DNA of 64,000 nucleotides, taken from NCBI GenBank assembly GCA_965230615.1, contig OZ246012.1, positions 1,984,001-2,048,000 on the forward strand, read 5' to 3'. The notes beneath the pieces were generated by a model that did no database searches, was not told the DNA's origin, and saw nothing but the letters and a program-made list of their open reading frames with translations. Shown in pieces: positions 54,701 through 63,341 of the stretch. The position numbers and the translations under genes are program-made. How positions within the stretch are numbered: the stretch's first letter is position 1; every line of letters begins with the position of its first letter. This DNA is from G965230615 sp965230615 (lineage in GTDB: Bacteria; Pseudomonadota; Gammaproteobacteria; HTCC5015).

Positions 54701-55891
54701 ACCGGCCATGAAATGATCCCAGAGATGGGCCTGATCCATATGAATGGGCGAGTATACGATCCGACGCTGGGACGCTTTTTAAGTGCAGATCCACATGTGC
54801 AATTTGAAAAGGATATTCAAAGTTATAACCGTTATAGCTATGTGAGTAACAACCCCTTACGTTATACCGACCCGAGCGGCTATTTAATTAGAAAAGTCCT
54901 GCGCAGTATATCGCCTAAAGTGGCATCCATAATATCGACAGCACTCAATTTTATTCCTGGGTGCCAAGCTTGGTGCTCAGCAGCGTTTAATGCCATGCAT
55001 GCCTCAGCGAATGGTGCAACACCAGGGCAAGTGGCTTTTGCGTTTGCCGTCAGCTATGCCGGGGGAAAACTGGGCAAAGGGTCTGTTAATCCTACAGACG
55101 GCGTCATGAAAATTCATCACACCATGATTGAGAGCGCTGTATCAAGTGCCTTTAGTGGTGCCGCCTACGCCTTAAAAGATGGGGGTAATTTGCGACGCGG
55201 CATATTGCAAGGTGCAGCGAAAGGTGCAGCAATGGGGGCAATAAGGCATAGCATTCATGGCGATTACGAAATCGAAGCCGCACAAGGCTCACAAGGGAAA
55301 GCTGATCAAGGTCATGTAAATAATATTTCACAAAAACCAGAAGGCTCTTTAGCAGCGGAAGACAACGTGGATGACTACTCTTGTTCTAAATGCATTGTCA
55401 AGGTTATTAAATTACCCGATTCACAGCAAGCCGATAACGAACCTAACACAAAAAGCTTAAACACAAGCCCTTCTTCTGGAACCAGAGGTCGAGGCCCAAT
55501 TCCTTGGCATAGATTACAAGATGCCAGAGATAGAGCCAAAATGCTGAAACGGGCTATGAGTCAACCTGGTTATAGCTTAGACATATCAGGACAGCGACTA
55601 AGTAACCATGATGTTACAAAAGGGCATGCCATTATCGTAAAAACCATGACGAAAATGACTGTCTTACCACTTTCTACGGGAGGAGGATTAGCTTATGGAA
55701 CGGTATCAGTATTAAATGCAGAATCAACTATAGACACCGTTTTCGATGCAATTGATGATCCATCTGCCTGGAACATATCAAAAGTTGCCATTAGTGGGAA
55801 ATTCGCTGTATTCGACTATGGCGCAAATGGACATGGAGCGCTTAGAGGGGTCGAAGCAGTAACAAATGTAATATTGGATTTAACAGAGTAA
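51632..55891 (+). CDS. RHS2, 3' part (YD repeats, RHS core, different tip)
   Basis: A 1419-aa reading frame continuing RHS2 after the frameshift; the ATG at 51632 is internal, not a natural start. YD repeats lead to the RHS core GRVYDPTLGRFLSADP, then a C-terminal region with no named toxin motif (CSKCIVKVIKLP, GPIPWHRLQDARDRAKML). RHS1's 112-bp anchor is not present: the matching segment is SAFSGAAYALKDGGNLRRGI. No gene overlaps its stop; the next gene begins 86 bases later. Joining both parts gives about 2260 aa, close to RHS1. Confidence 0.78.
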   Translation: MGITQSISYAPLSQTTHYQKTSTGYNNYPLNLVRTPNYVVTDSQYPDGIGGTRHVEYHYQDLRIDRHGRGLQGFAQITEIDIEAQTKTITEYNQQFPKTGTPSQTQQIYFGGAGGDKIINHIINGYKQIIQTGIAGYYYKIVPESIDETSYHLNTSLTASSAFAKTYTEYDSHDSYGNAQHITVRISNINETESQITTTSNTYLNIDNATTYRLGLVQGAVVSRYKNGGWQTNERTQTSFEYDAKGYLLSETIEPGAGAPLEIKTVYARDPWGNINKTTVCADDYATCGDTGVTGPATLPYRIITTTFGHDGRFPINTSNALNQTESYVYEPAFGNIIAQTGPNNLTTTFSYDAFGRQTAEHRPDGNSTSIDHAWCGSCPSHGYYTITTTVSGSAPVIEYFDQLSRQIRAQSTGFDGTATYSDTVYDHLGRTIKVSEPYYAGSNNIYWTETAYDGINRITQITPADGSPVITTLYNPFSSIRQQTVNAVLRQETTLKNIAGQTISTTDADGTVMHYDYDVRGNLLTTQVAERPDTLISIQYDRRSRKISMTDPSMGSWQYQYNAYGELIWQQDANSNITTMGYDLLGRMISRTDGEGTSNWTYGDNSSYTSNNRNTGKLIAVNGPGGNYSKQISYDALGRLSSTTVTLDTIYHPQAETYVTTQSYDNYSRVSQIQYPSVNGARFTIQRNYNTYGHLRSISSPAELYTYWEAMGVNARGLVTNENFAITAGSDPVSSSYKTINDANGWINRIMSSSDAAGTFQDMQYEFDDVGNIRWRKDHTQNGKTENFSYDVLDRLTSINIDGNNTTAINYDRLGNITYKSDVGHYKYASDCSNGFGPHAVCEVRDQSSNGNLLHSYNYDSNGNMVARNGGTVSYTSFNKPYQFNESGTIVTFLYSAERSRIFKSSAGLTRAYLGLGATGGTLYEHERLSNGTEKHVHFIYATGSKPIAVHNITVDGSTETDSLHFMHGDHLGSVEVLTDHTGQVTLRKSFDAWGKRRNTDWTANTSGSFTSTEPAHGNLGFTGHEMIPEMGLIHMNGRVYDPTLGRFLSADPHVQFEKDIQSYNRYSYVSNNPLRYTDPSGYLIRKVLRSISPKVASIISTALNFIPGCQAWCSAAFNAMHASANGATPGQVAFAFAVSYAGGKLGKGSVNPTDGVMKIHHTMIESAVSSAFSGAAYALKDGGNLRRGILQGAAKGAAMGAIRHSIHGDYEIEAAQGSQGKADQGHVNNISQKPEGSLAAEDNVDDYSCSKCIVKVIKLPDSQQADNEPNTKSLNTSPSSGTRGRGPIPWHRLQDARDRAKMLKRAMSQPGYSLDISGQRLSNHDVTKGHAIIVKTMTKMTVLPLSTGGGLAYGTVSVLNAESTIDTVFDAIDDPSAWNISKVAISGKFAVFDYGANGHGALRGVEAVTNVILDLTE

Positions 55892-55977
55892 GTTCCACGA
55901 TAGCAACCACAGGAAAATATAGCAGCCTAAATCTAACAAAATTTAATTTTTAATTAATAAACCCAAGGATAACTAGT

Positions 55978-56274
55978 ATGAAAAACGTAATAAAACTAAT
56001 GTTAATTTTTACATTGTTTATATCCAGCGCATACGCCGAAGACTCCGGCTACGGTACCATCGATGAGATGCGGGTATTCTCCGGCACAATTCTCATCTTT
56101 ATGAGCGGCGACACCAATGTTTGCGGCAATCCCTATGCTTATAAAATCCCCCGGGACGAGGACCAGATGTACTCCTTATCATTGCTGGCCTATGCATCTG
56201 GCAAAGAAGTTAATGTGCAATACTTTTGTGATGCTAATGCTGACGCCATTATTACCGGTGTTAGAGTACGATAA
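55978..56274 (+). CDS. Small secreted protein of the RHS-associated family
   Basis: A 98-aa protein: signal peptide (KNVIKLMLIFTLFISSAYA), a strand region FSGTILIFMSGD, Cys (NVCGN), YSLSLLAYASGKEVNVQYF, a second Cys and a final strand. It is 86 bases downstream of RHS2. Nothing indicates an immunity role, but its place after RHS2 makes that possible. Family function is unknown. Confidence 0.62.
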   Translation: MKNVIKLMLIFTLFISSAYAEDSGYGTIDEMRVFSGTILIFMSGDTNVCGNPYAYKIPRDEDQMYSLSLLAYASGKEVNVQYFCDANADAIITGVRVR

Positions 56275-56310
56275 CCTTCAATAATTTTTAGCTTTTATGA
56301 GGCAAACAAA

Positions 56311-56652
56311 ATGAAATACTTAAGCGGAATAATATTAGGGCTTTTAATCGCCATAACAACAGCTAATGCAGCAGATACCTACACGACACCATCGGGCGTA
56401 CGACACCTTACTATTAATGGCAATACTGTCAGAGTGCGTGTTGCCAGCATGCAGACTGTACCGGGTTGCTCTGACTCCTACTGGTATGCCATGGACTTAT
56501 CAGAGCCTTATGCACATGAGAAGTACTTGGCACTGCTTGAAGCGAAAAGATCCAAGCAACCGGTTTTCTTTCAACTGTTGGAAAACCAGTGTCACCTTAA
56601 TTACCCCAAAATAGCCACTTTATACATATGTGATAATGCACAGTGCAAATAG
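56311..56652 (+). CDS. Small secreted protein of the RHS-associated family
   Basis: A 113-aa protein with a signal peptide (KYLSGIILGLLIAITTANA) and the family pattern: VRHLTINGNTVRVRV, Cys (PGCSDS), YLALLEAKRSKQPVFF, a second Cys (NQCHLN), PKIATLYI and a C-terminal Cys pair. It follows 55978-56274 by 36 bases and precedes a terminator, so RHS2 and two small genes may end in one transcript. Confidence 0.62.
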   Translation: MKYLSGIILGLLIAITTANAADTYTTPSGVRHLTINGNTVRVRVASMQTVPGCSDSYWYAMDLSEPYAHEKYLALLEAKRSKQPVFFQLLENQCHLNYPKIATLYICDNAQCK

Positions 56653-56737
56653 TAGACCAATGACCACTAACAAGATAAAACTATCAGGTCGGGCAGCAAG
56701 CAGCTTTTTTTGATCATAACTGATAATACTGAATATT

Positions 56738-56765
56738 AAAAAGGCCTGCACAGGCAGGCCTTTTT
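56738..56765. terminator. Bidirectional rho-independent terminator
   Basis: GGCCTGC and GCAGGCC form a 7-bp stem around ACAG, extended by AAAAA on one side and TTTTT on the other, so it works in both directions. It ends the RHS2/small-protein transcript on plus and the leucine dehydrogenase transcript on minus. Confidence 0.85.
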
Positions 56766-56873
56766 AATAAAAAAACGCAAAAAACTAACGCTTAAATAAG
56801 CACCATTAGTTCAGAGAGAGCGTTATGTAATATAAAAATTTTCAATATCCTATATAACAGTTATCAATAATGA

Positions 56874-57941
56874 CTAATCCGTATCTACCGGCTCCTGCAT
56901 TTTCTTCTCTGCCATTCGCAATGCCACATCATTCGTGGTACAACCTTCGGCAGCGGCGCGATCAATAATCTCTAAGACAGTCGCGTGAATGCCAGCGACT
57001 TGCCGTATGGAGTCAGCATGGCTTAAACCGGCTATGCAACCAGCAATATCTATTACACCGCCCGCATTAATCGCAAAATCGGGAATGTATAGGATATTGC
57101 GTGCTTGTAACAGCTGTGCACTCTCAGGCACAGCCAGTTGATTATTGGCCGCGCCAGCGACGATGCTGGCTTTTAAGCGCGCAATATTAGCTTTGTTTAA
57201 AATAGCGCCTAGCGCACAGGGGGCAAACACATCCACATCTTGGGAAAAAATTTCTTCTGGTCGCACAATTTTTATCGCATAGTTCTCGGCGGCTTTTTTT
57301 CTGATATCAATATTAATGTCGGTAGCAATAACCTCGGCGCCGGTTTGTACCAGCTGTGCAATTAAGCGATGTCCAACCGCACCAATACCCTGCACTGCAA
57401 CACGCAAGCCTTCTAATGAATCACGTTGTAATACTTTCTCGACAGCGGCTTTGATCCCCATAAACACACCGTAGGCTGTTGCAGGTGATGGATCACCATC
57501 GGCGATACCACCATGGGCTTTTTCTCTGGCTTGTATACCCGAGACATGGGCGGTTTGTGTTGCCATAATTTTAATATCATCTACGGTTGTGCCAGAGTCT
57601 TCAGCCACAATATAACGCCCGCCAAGCTGCTCTAGACATTGCCCAAAAGCAAGCAACAAGGCTTCTGATTTATCTTTTTGCGGATCAGCAATAATGACCG
57701 ATTTACCGCCACCTAGCGGCAAACCTGAAATCGCAGACTTATAGGTCATCCCTAATGATAAACGCAATACATCTTCTAATGCGTCGTCGGTTGAAGCGTA
57801 GGGGTATATTCTACACCCTCCTAACGCTGGACCGCGTTGGGTATTATGAATAGCAACTATCGCCTTTAGGCCCACCTCGGGGCGATTAAAAAATACCAGC
57901 TGCTCGTGCTGCTTATACTCCTTATGCTCAAAAACACTCAT
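56874..57941 (-). CDS. Leucine dehydrogenase (Glu/Leu/Phe/Val dehydrogenase family)
   Basis: A 355-aa NAD-dependent amino acid dehydrogenase. The substrate/Lys region is TQRGPALGGCRIYPY and GLPLGGGKSVIIADP, with VAEDSGTTVDD following. The Rossmann motif VAVQGIGAVGHRLIAQL is clear. It converts branched-chain amino acids to 2-keto acids. The E1/E2 complex genes start 1.4 kb away on the plus strand, which fits a branched-chain degradation theme. Confidence 0.9.
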   Translation of the reverse strand: MSVFEHKEYKQHEQLVFFNRPEVGLKAIVAIHNTQRGPALGGCRIYPYASTDDALEDVLRLSLGMTYKSAISGLPLGGGKSVIIADPQKDKSEALLLAFGQCLEQLGGRYIVAEDSGTTVDDIKIMATQTAHVSGIQAREKAHGGIADGDPSPATAYGVFMGIKAAVEKVLQRDSLEGLRVAVQGIGAVGHRLIAQLVQTGAEVIATDINIDIRKKAAENYAIKIVRPEEIFSQDVDVFAPCALGAILNKANIARLKASIVAGAANNQLAVPESAQLLQARNILYIPDFAINAGGVIDIAGCIAGLSHADSIRQVAGIHATVLEIIDRAAAEGCTTNDVALRMAEKKMQEPVDTD

Positions 57942-57968
57942 GCCTTCTTATCCATCTTTAGATTTTAT

Positions 57969-58610
57969 CTAAGAGCTAGCCATTTGCTTGGCACGTAACA
58001 TATCCTGCTCAGTGTTAATATTCTCAAAGCAGTGTTCACAATCTGAAAAGTCGACAGCTTGCGCATTTACCGACTGCAGCCAGTGCTTGGCTGCGCGCTG
58101 ACCTGTTACTAAATAGGTTAGCAGATCTTCAGCCAAACACGCAGAGAACAGTCCACAAAGATAATGGTTGTGTTGCGCGGTCTTGGCATAAACGGCATTA
58201 GCCGATGATGTTGCAGATGATAACCGCTGTACGTAATCGGCTGCAATAAACGGTGTATCACAGGGTACACAGACTAACCACTGTGTTTTTTGCAATTGTA
58301 GCAAGGCACCAGCAATGGCCAGCAATGGGCCTTGATAAGGGGCTTGAAATGCTTGTGCATCAGCAAATCTGCCAATCTGCTGTGTGATAAAAGCCTCATC
58401 TGACAATACAGGCACACCTAAGGTGGCATAACGCGTTAAATTCCGATTAGCGCTAATAATTACCCGACCAACCTGAGGGGCAAGCCGCTGCATGACATGT
58501 TCTACTAAGGGTTTATCATTCAACGTCAGCCAGCCTTTATCCTGGCCTTGCAAACGTTGACCCGCGCCGCCTGCCAGAATCAGTGCGGTTAGGTCTGTTG
58601 TATCAATCAT
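57969..58610 (-). CDS. mobA: Molybdenum cofactor guanylyltransferase
   Basis: A 213-aa MobA: the NTP-binding LILAGGAGQRLQGQDKGWL is diagnostic and CVPCDTPFIAADYV is the second family motif. It adds GMP to molybdopterin to form the Mo-bisMGD cofactor. No other molybdenum genes are in the window. It sits upstream of leucine dehydrogenase on the same strand with a 27-base gap. Confidence 0.9.
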   Translation of the reverse strand: MIDTTDLTALILAGGAGQRLQGQDKGWLTLNDKPLVEHVMQRLAPQVGRVIISANRNLTRYATLGVPVLSDEAFITQQIGRFADAQAFQAPYQGPLLAIAGALLQLQKTQWLVCVPCDTPFIAADYVQRLSSATSSANAVYAKTAQHNHYLCGLFSACLAEDLLTYLVTGQRAAKHWLQSVNAQAVDFSDCEHCFENINTEQDMLRAKQMASS

Positions 58611-58774
58611 GATAATGTCGCATGCCTGTTAGTATATGTAAAAAGGTAAAAGCAGCAGTTTACACTAGGCCGCGCAACAATAGCGATACAACAGCAAAAC
58701 ATGGGAATTTATGCCTGAATTGAAGGCCATTTTGGCATACAATAGGCGGTTTTATTTGCGAGTTAAGTCCCAAT

Positions 58775-59296
58775 ATGAGTAAGGCGGTTTTGGCTAAAAA
58801 CATGACTTTAGAGGAGCAACAAAAGCTAGCGATGCGACGCTTAGCCGCTTCGGTCAGTGTGCTCTCAACGGTTGATAGTGACGGTAAGCCTTTTGCTATC
58901 ACAGTCACCTCGGTCAGTTCTTTGTCCCTTGAGCCACCCTCTTTACTGGTTTGTATCAACCAACATAGCGCCATTCATGCACCACTGGTAGCAAAATCAC
59001 CTTTTTGCATTAATATTCTGAACCAATCCCAACAGGCAGTATCTGAGTGCTGTAGCCGCCCACCAGAAAGTGATACGCGATTTTCAATCGGTGACTGGCA
59101 AACAAGAGACGACGGCATCCCATTTCTGCGAGATGCTCAGGCCAACATCTTTTGTATGCACGATAGTGCAATATGCTATGCTAGTCATACTATATTTATA
59201 GGGCAAGTGACTGCTGTTTCAACGCAAGGGGAGGTATCGCCACTCATTTACCTCGATGGACATTACACAACTTTGCAGCCTGCCAAGCAGGGCTAA
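58775..59296 (+). CDS. Flavin reductase family protein
   Basis: A 173-aa flavin reductase-like protein (HpaC/PF01613 group): MRRLAASVSVLSTVDSDGKP, TVTSVSSLSLEPPSLLVCIN and SPFCINILN are typical flavin-binding motifs. It would reduce FMN/FAD with NAD(P)H for a partner monooxygenase, but none is nearby. It is 15 bases before the E1alpha gene and may be cotranscribed with it. Confidence 0.85.
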   Translation: MSKAVLAKNMTLEEQQKLAMRRLAASVSVLSTVDSDGKPFAITVTSVSSLSLEPPSLLVCINQHSAIHAPLVAKSPFCINILNQSQQAVSECCSRPPESDTRFSIGDWQTRDDGIPFLRDAQANIFCMHDSAICYASHTIFIGQVTAVSTQGEVSPLIYLDGHYTTLQPAKQG

Positions 59297-59311
59297 GTAG
59301 GGACCTGACTC

Positions 59312-60475
59312 ATGCCAATACCCAAAAAATCCGTAAATGCTTCAGATAGCAAGCCTAGCCTGCCAAAAACGCGCTTTTCTGATATTGACGCTGCCGCCAA
59401 ACAAATCGCCCAATTTAATATCAAGCACCTGCAATACCTCGACGATAAAGCTAATATTATCAATGAGTTACCAGAGTTTGCCGCTGACAGTGCGCTACTC
59501 TTAGAGCTATTTCGGGTCATTAAGACGCTGCAGCTGTTTGACCATAAGGTACTGATGCTGCATCGCACTGGCAAAATGGGCACTTATACAGGTACCTATG
59601 GCCAGGAAGCGGTTGGCGCAGGTGCTGCCAGCTGCCTGCAAAAAGACGATGTTTTCGTGCCTTATTATCGCAGCACCACTGACTTGTATGTGCGTGGCGC
59701 CAAGCTCCATGAAATCCTCTTATACTGGGGCGGCGATGAACGCGGCTCTGACTTTACCGATCCGGGCATGCAGTCTGACTTACCCATCCCGATTGTTATT
59801 GCCTCGCAACTACCACACGCTGCTGGCGTCGCCACAGCCATCAAATTACGTAAGCAAAAAGGCCGTGCCGTATTGACCATGATTGGCGACGGCGGCACTT
59901 CAGAAGGCGACTTTTATGAGACGCTTAATGTTGCGGGTACTTGGCAACTGCCCTTGGTCATTATTATCAATAATAACCGTTGGGCCTTATCTGAGCCGAA
60001 CACCTTACAAACTGGCTGCGACACCCTGGCGCAAAAAGCCATTGCCGGTGGTTTTGAAGGATTACAGGTTGATGGCAATGATGTCATTGCCATGCGGGCT
60101 GCAACGGAAGCCGCCATGGAAAAAGCCCGTCAAGGCGGCGGCCCAACCTTGATTGAAGCGGTCACTTACCGTTTATGCTCACATACCACCATTGATGATA
60201 TGAGTCGCTATGTTGACCAAAGCGAGCATAAAAAAGCTTTGCAGGCCGAACCACTTAACCGCCTGCGCCTGCTATTACAATCACGCGACCTTCTCAATGA
60301 AGAGAAAGAAAGCCAAATGGAAGAAGCCATTAAAGCTGAGATTGATGAAGCTGTGGATATTTTCCTAAACACGCCATTACAGGCACCAGAAGCCATGTTT
60401 GATTACCTCTTCGAGGAGCTGCCAGAGAACCTGCAGGCACAACGTGCTGAAGTCATTAAGCGAGGGGATCAGTAG
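59312..60475 (+). CDS. 2-oxo acid dehydrogenase E1 component, alpha subunit
   Basis: A 387-aa TPP-dependent E1alpha. RTGKMGTYTGTYGQEA and FVPYYRSTTDLYVRG are typical E1alpha regions; GDGGTSEGDFYETLN with INNNRWALS is the TPP-binding motif. A ribosome site AGGGA precedes the start. With leucine dehydrogenase nearby, a branched-chain complex is most likely; pyruvate is an alternative. Confidence 0.87.
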   Translation: MPIPKKSVNASDSKPSLPKTRFSDIDAAAKQIAQFNIKHLQYLDDKANIINELPEFAADSALLLELFRVIKTLQLFDHKVLMLHRTGKMGTYTGTYGQEAVGAGAASCLQKDDVFVPYYRSTTDLYVRGAKLHEILLYWGGDERGSDFTDPGMQSDLPIPIVIASQLPHAAGVATAIKLRKQKGRAVLTMIGDGGTSEGDFYETLNVAGTWQLPLVIIINNNRWALSEPNTLQTGCDTLAQKAIAGGFEGLQVDGNDVIAMRAATEAAMEKARQGGGPTLIEAVTYRLCSHTTIDDMSRYVDQSEHKKALQAEPLNRLRLLLQSRDLLNEEKESQMEEAIKAEIDEAVDIFLNTPLQAPEAMFDYLFEELPENLQAQRAEVIKRGDQ

Positions 60476-61455
60476 TGCCAACTGCAAGTTTAGTACAGGG
60501 CGTGAATATGGCGCTCGACCATGAGCTACACAGTAATAATGATGTCGTCCTACTGGGGCAGGATATCGGTAAGAGCGGTGGGGTTTTCAGAGCCACCGAT
60601 ACCCTTTATGAAAAATACGGTGACAACCGCGTCATCGATACCCCCTTGGCCGAATCATTAATTGTTGGCTTATCGGTAGGTATGGCATCACAAAAGATGC
60701 GCCCGGTGGCTGAGATTCAGTTTATGGGTTTTATTTTTCCTGCTTTTAATCAGATTGTCACTGCGGTTGCCAGAATGCGCAATCGTACCCGCGGCAGAAT
60801 CAGCTTACCGATTGTAATCCGTATGCCTTATGGTGGCGGTATTCATGCACCAGAGCATCACTCTGAAAGTACCGAAGCCCTATTAGCCCATATCCCCGGT
60901 TTAAAGGTTGTGATTCCATCCACCCCTGCACGTGCTTATGGCCTGTTACTCGCGGCGATTCGCGACCCAGACCCGGTGATTTTTTTAGAGCCCAAGCGTA
61001 TCTATAGAAGGCAAAAAGAAAATATTGAAGACAATGGGGAAGCCTATCCGCTGGAGTGCTGCTTTGTTGATCGAGATGGCACTGATGTTACCTTGGTCAG
61101 CTGGGGGGCGATGCTGCATGAAACACATCTGGCGGCTGAAAAAATGGAGCAGCAAGGTGTCAGTTGTGAAGTCATTGACCTGGTCACGATCAGCCCGATT
61201 GATATCAACACCATTGTCGACTCAGTGAATAAAACCGGTCGTTGCGTTATTGTTCAGGAGGCGCCACGTTCAGGCGGCATTGCCTCTGAAATTGCAGCCG
61301 AGCTATCTGAAAAAGCACTGCTTGCATTGATTGCACCGGTTGGCCGAGTCACCGGCTACGACACAGTTATGCCCTATGCCCGTACTGAGCATCGCTATAT
61401 GCCGTCAGTACAACGTATTGTTGATGAAATCCAAAAAGTGATGGAGTATGCATGA
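60475..61455 (+). CDS. 2-oxo acid dehydrogenase E1 component, beta subunit
   Basis: A 326-aa E1beta (transketolase-like): LLGQDIGKSGGVFRATDTL, MPYGGGIHAPEHHSE and QEAPRSGGIASEI are family hallmarks. It starts with GTG overlapping the E1alpha stop by one base, so it is translationally coupled. Together with E1alpha it decarboxylates the 2-keto acid and passes the acyl group to the E2 lipoyl domain. Confidence 0.88.
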   Translation: MPTASLVQGVNMALDHELHSNNDVVLLGQDIGKSGGVFRATDTLYEKYGDNRVIDTPLAESLIVGLSVGMASQKMRPVAEIQFMGFIFPAFNQIVTAVARMRNRTRGRISLPIVIRMPYGGGIHAPEHHSESTEALLAHIPGLKVVIPSTPARAYGLLLAAIRDPDPVIFLEPKRIYRRQKENIEDNGEAYPLECCFVDRDGTDVTLVSWGAMLHETHLAAEKMEQQGVSCEVIDLVTISPIDINTIVDSVNKTGRCVIVQEAPRSGGIASEIAAELSEKALLALIAPVGRVTGYDTVMPYARTEHRYMPSVQRIVDEIQKVMEYA

Positions 61456-62795
61456 GCGTATTTGAATTACCCGACTTAGGCGAAGGTTTACCCGATGCTG
61501 AGATTGTTCGTTGGTTTGTTAAAGTTGGGGATGTGGTCGAAGCTGAACAACCACTGGCTGAGATGGAAACAGCAAAAGCGGTTGTTGAAGTGCCTTCACC
61601 ACAAACAGGCCGTATCGCCACCTTACATGGCGAGCCGGGCGACACAATAGAAACGGGCAGCCCCCTGGTCACTTTTGGCAATGCCGAAGAGTTTAAAGGC
61701 AAAAACGGCGCAGCAGATCAAGCACTCGATGATGTTGCGACCAATGGCAATAGCCATGATGAAAAGCCTGCTATCTCCCCTCCTGTGCTGGCACTGGCGC
61801 GTAAGCTTGCTGTTGACCTGAGCACGGTTACCGGTACGGGTAAGAATGCTACCATCACCTTAAAAGATGTACGTGCAGCAGCCGAGGCAAATCAGACACA
61901 AGCCGATACTAATGTTGCAGACAACACTGACGATAAAAACGATAACACGATCCCCATTGATTTTGGTAAAGGCGTGAGAGCATCACCAAAAGTGAGAGCG
62001 ATGGCGCATGAGCATGATATTGATATTCGCTCATTAAAGCCGACAGGCCACACCGATAATGTCACGCTCGCCGACATTCATAATAAACGTGTGCATCAAG
62101 CCAATGCCGCTGATGCCCCACAAAATTATAAGCTACCCGAGCGCAAGCAAGATGTTACCGGGAAAGCCATGCCGGTCAGGGGTGAGCGACGCTATATGGC
62201 ATTGAATATGGCTAAAGCGCGCGACAATACGGTTAATACAACGATTTGTGAAAAAGCGGATATTACTGACTGGCCTGAAGGCACCGATGTCTCAGCGAGA
62301 CTATTGCGTGCTGTATCGGCAGCTTGCATGGTAGAACCTGCTTTAAATGCCTGGTTCGATGGCGAAAAAGCCGAGCGCACCCTGCATAAGCATGTCAATA
62401 TTGGTGTAGCAGTTGATTCGCCCAATGGTTTATCTGTGCCTGTTATACACCAAGCTGAGCAGCAAAGCCCCCAAGAGCTAAGAGCTGAGCTTAACCGCTT
62501 ACGTGAAGCGGTGTATGCACGCAAAATAAAACCGCAGGAATTACAAAATGCCACTATCACACTCTCAAACTTTGGTATGATAGCTGGCTTATATGCCACG
62601 CCTATTGTGACACCACCACAAGTCGCGATTGTTGCAACTGGCCGCTTTATGGAAGAGCTTAAACTGACATCAAACGGAATCATTAATGCCCGTTTTATTC
62701 CTATCTCTTTGAGCTTTGACCATAGAGGCGCTACAGGTGGCGATGCAGCACGCTTTTTGGCAGCTTTTGTAGCAGACCTCAGTTTGCCCTATTAA
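61452..62795 (+). CDS. 2-oxo acid dehydrogenase E2 component (dihydrolipoamide acyltransferase)
   Basis: A 447-aa E2: one lipoyl domain (lysine in EMETAKAVVEVPSP), two segments resembling peripheral subunit-binding domains (ISPPVLALARKLAVDLSTV; ASPKVRAMAHEHDIDIRSL) and a catalytic domain ending FDHRGATGGDAARFL. Most E2s have one binding domain and the motif HRxxDG; here the Asp is replaced by Thr (HRGATG). It overlaps E1beta by 4 bases. No E3 gene is present, so E3 must be shared from elsewhere. Confidence 0.86.
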   Translation: MSVFELPDLGEGLPDAEIVRWFVKVGDVVEAEQPLAEMETAKAVVEVPSPQTGRIATLHGEPGDTIETGSPLVTFGNAEEFKGKNGAADQALDDVATNGNSHDEKPAISPPVLALARKLAVDLSTVTGTGKNATITLKDVRAAAEANQTQADTNVADNTDDKNDNTIPIDFGKGVRASPKVRAMAHEHDIDIRSLKPTGHTDNVTLADIHNKRVHQANAADAPQNYKLPERKQDVTGKAMPVRGERRYMALNMAKARDNTVNTTICEKADITDWPEGTDVSARLLRAVSAACMVEPALNAWFDGEKAERTLHKHVNIGVAVDSPNGLSVPVIHQAEQQSPQELRAELNRLREAVYARKIKPQELQNATITLSNFGMIAGLYATPIVTPPQVAIVATGRFMEELKLTSNGIINARFIPISLSFDHRGATGGDAARFLAAFVADLSLPY

Positions 62796-62798
62796 TGA

Positions 62799-63305
62799 AT
62801 GTGCGCAATTAGCAAACAGGCTACACGACAAAGGAGACGACAGACGACAAAGTATTTTTTCAGCAGCACCTTGATTATTATTTTAACAAGCATTGCAATA
62901 GGTGCATATTCAGCTGAAATGTATAAATGGGTTGATGAGGATGGCACCACACATTATGGTGATAAACCACCTGGCAATAAGCCCACTTTAGAAATAACCG
63001 GGGAAATCACAAGTTACCAACAAGCTACTGTTAGCAACTTACCTGAAGGTTTTTTTAAACGTAATGCCGCGTCGCGAAAACGCGTTATTATGTATAGCAC
63101 CAGCTGGTGCGGCTATTGCAAAAAAGCTAAAGCTTATTTTATAAATAAAAAAATAAAATACACAGAATATGATATAGAAAAATCTGCTAAAGGTCGGGCA
63201 GATTATAATAAGTTAAATGGCCGTGGTGTACCAATTATTCTTATCGGCCAAAAAAGAATGAATGGCTTTAGCGTGGAGCGTTTTGACAAACTGTATAAAG
63301 ACTAA
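62799..63305 (+). CDS. Glutaredoxin-like exported protein with an N-terminal DUF4124-like region
   Basis: A 168-aa protein: basic N-terminus, a hydrophobic segment (FFSSTLIIILTSIAIGAYSA) likely a signal peptide or anchor, then MYKWVDEDGTTHYGDKPP (DUF4124-like), then a glutaredoxin fold with the redox motif SWCGYCKKAKAYF. GRGVPIILIG is the cis-Pro loop. A periplasmic disulfide role is inferred. The first ATG (62799) lacks a good ribosome site. Confidence 0.8.
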   Translation: MCAISKQATRQRRRQTTKYFFSSTLIIILTSIAIGAYSAEMYKWVDEDGTTHYGDKPPGNKPTLEITGEITSYQQATVSNLPEGFFKRNAASRKRVIMYSTSWCGYCKKAKAYFINKKIKYTEYDIEKSAKGRADYNKLNGRGVPIILIGQKRMNGFSVERFDKLYKD

Positions 63306-63341
63306 TTAACAAGCTACGCTTTTTTAACATTAATTGACGAT

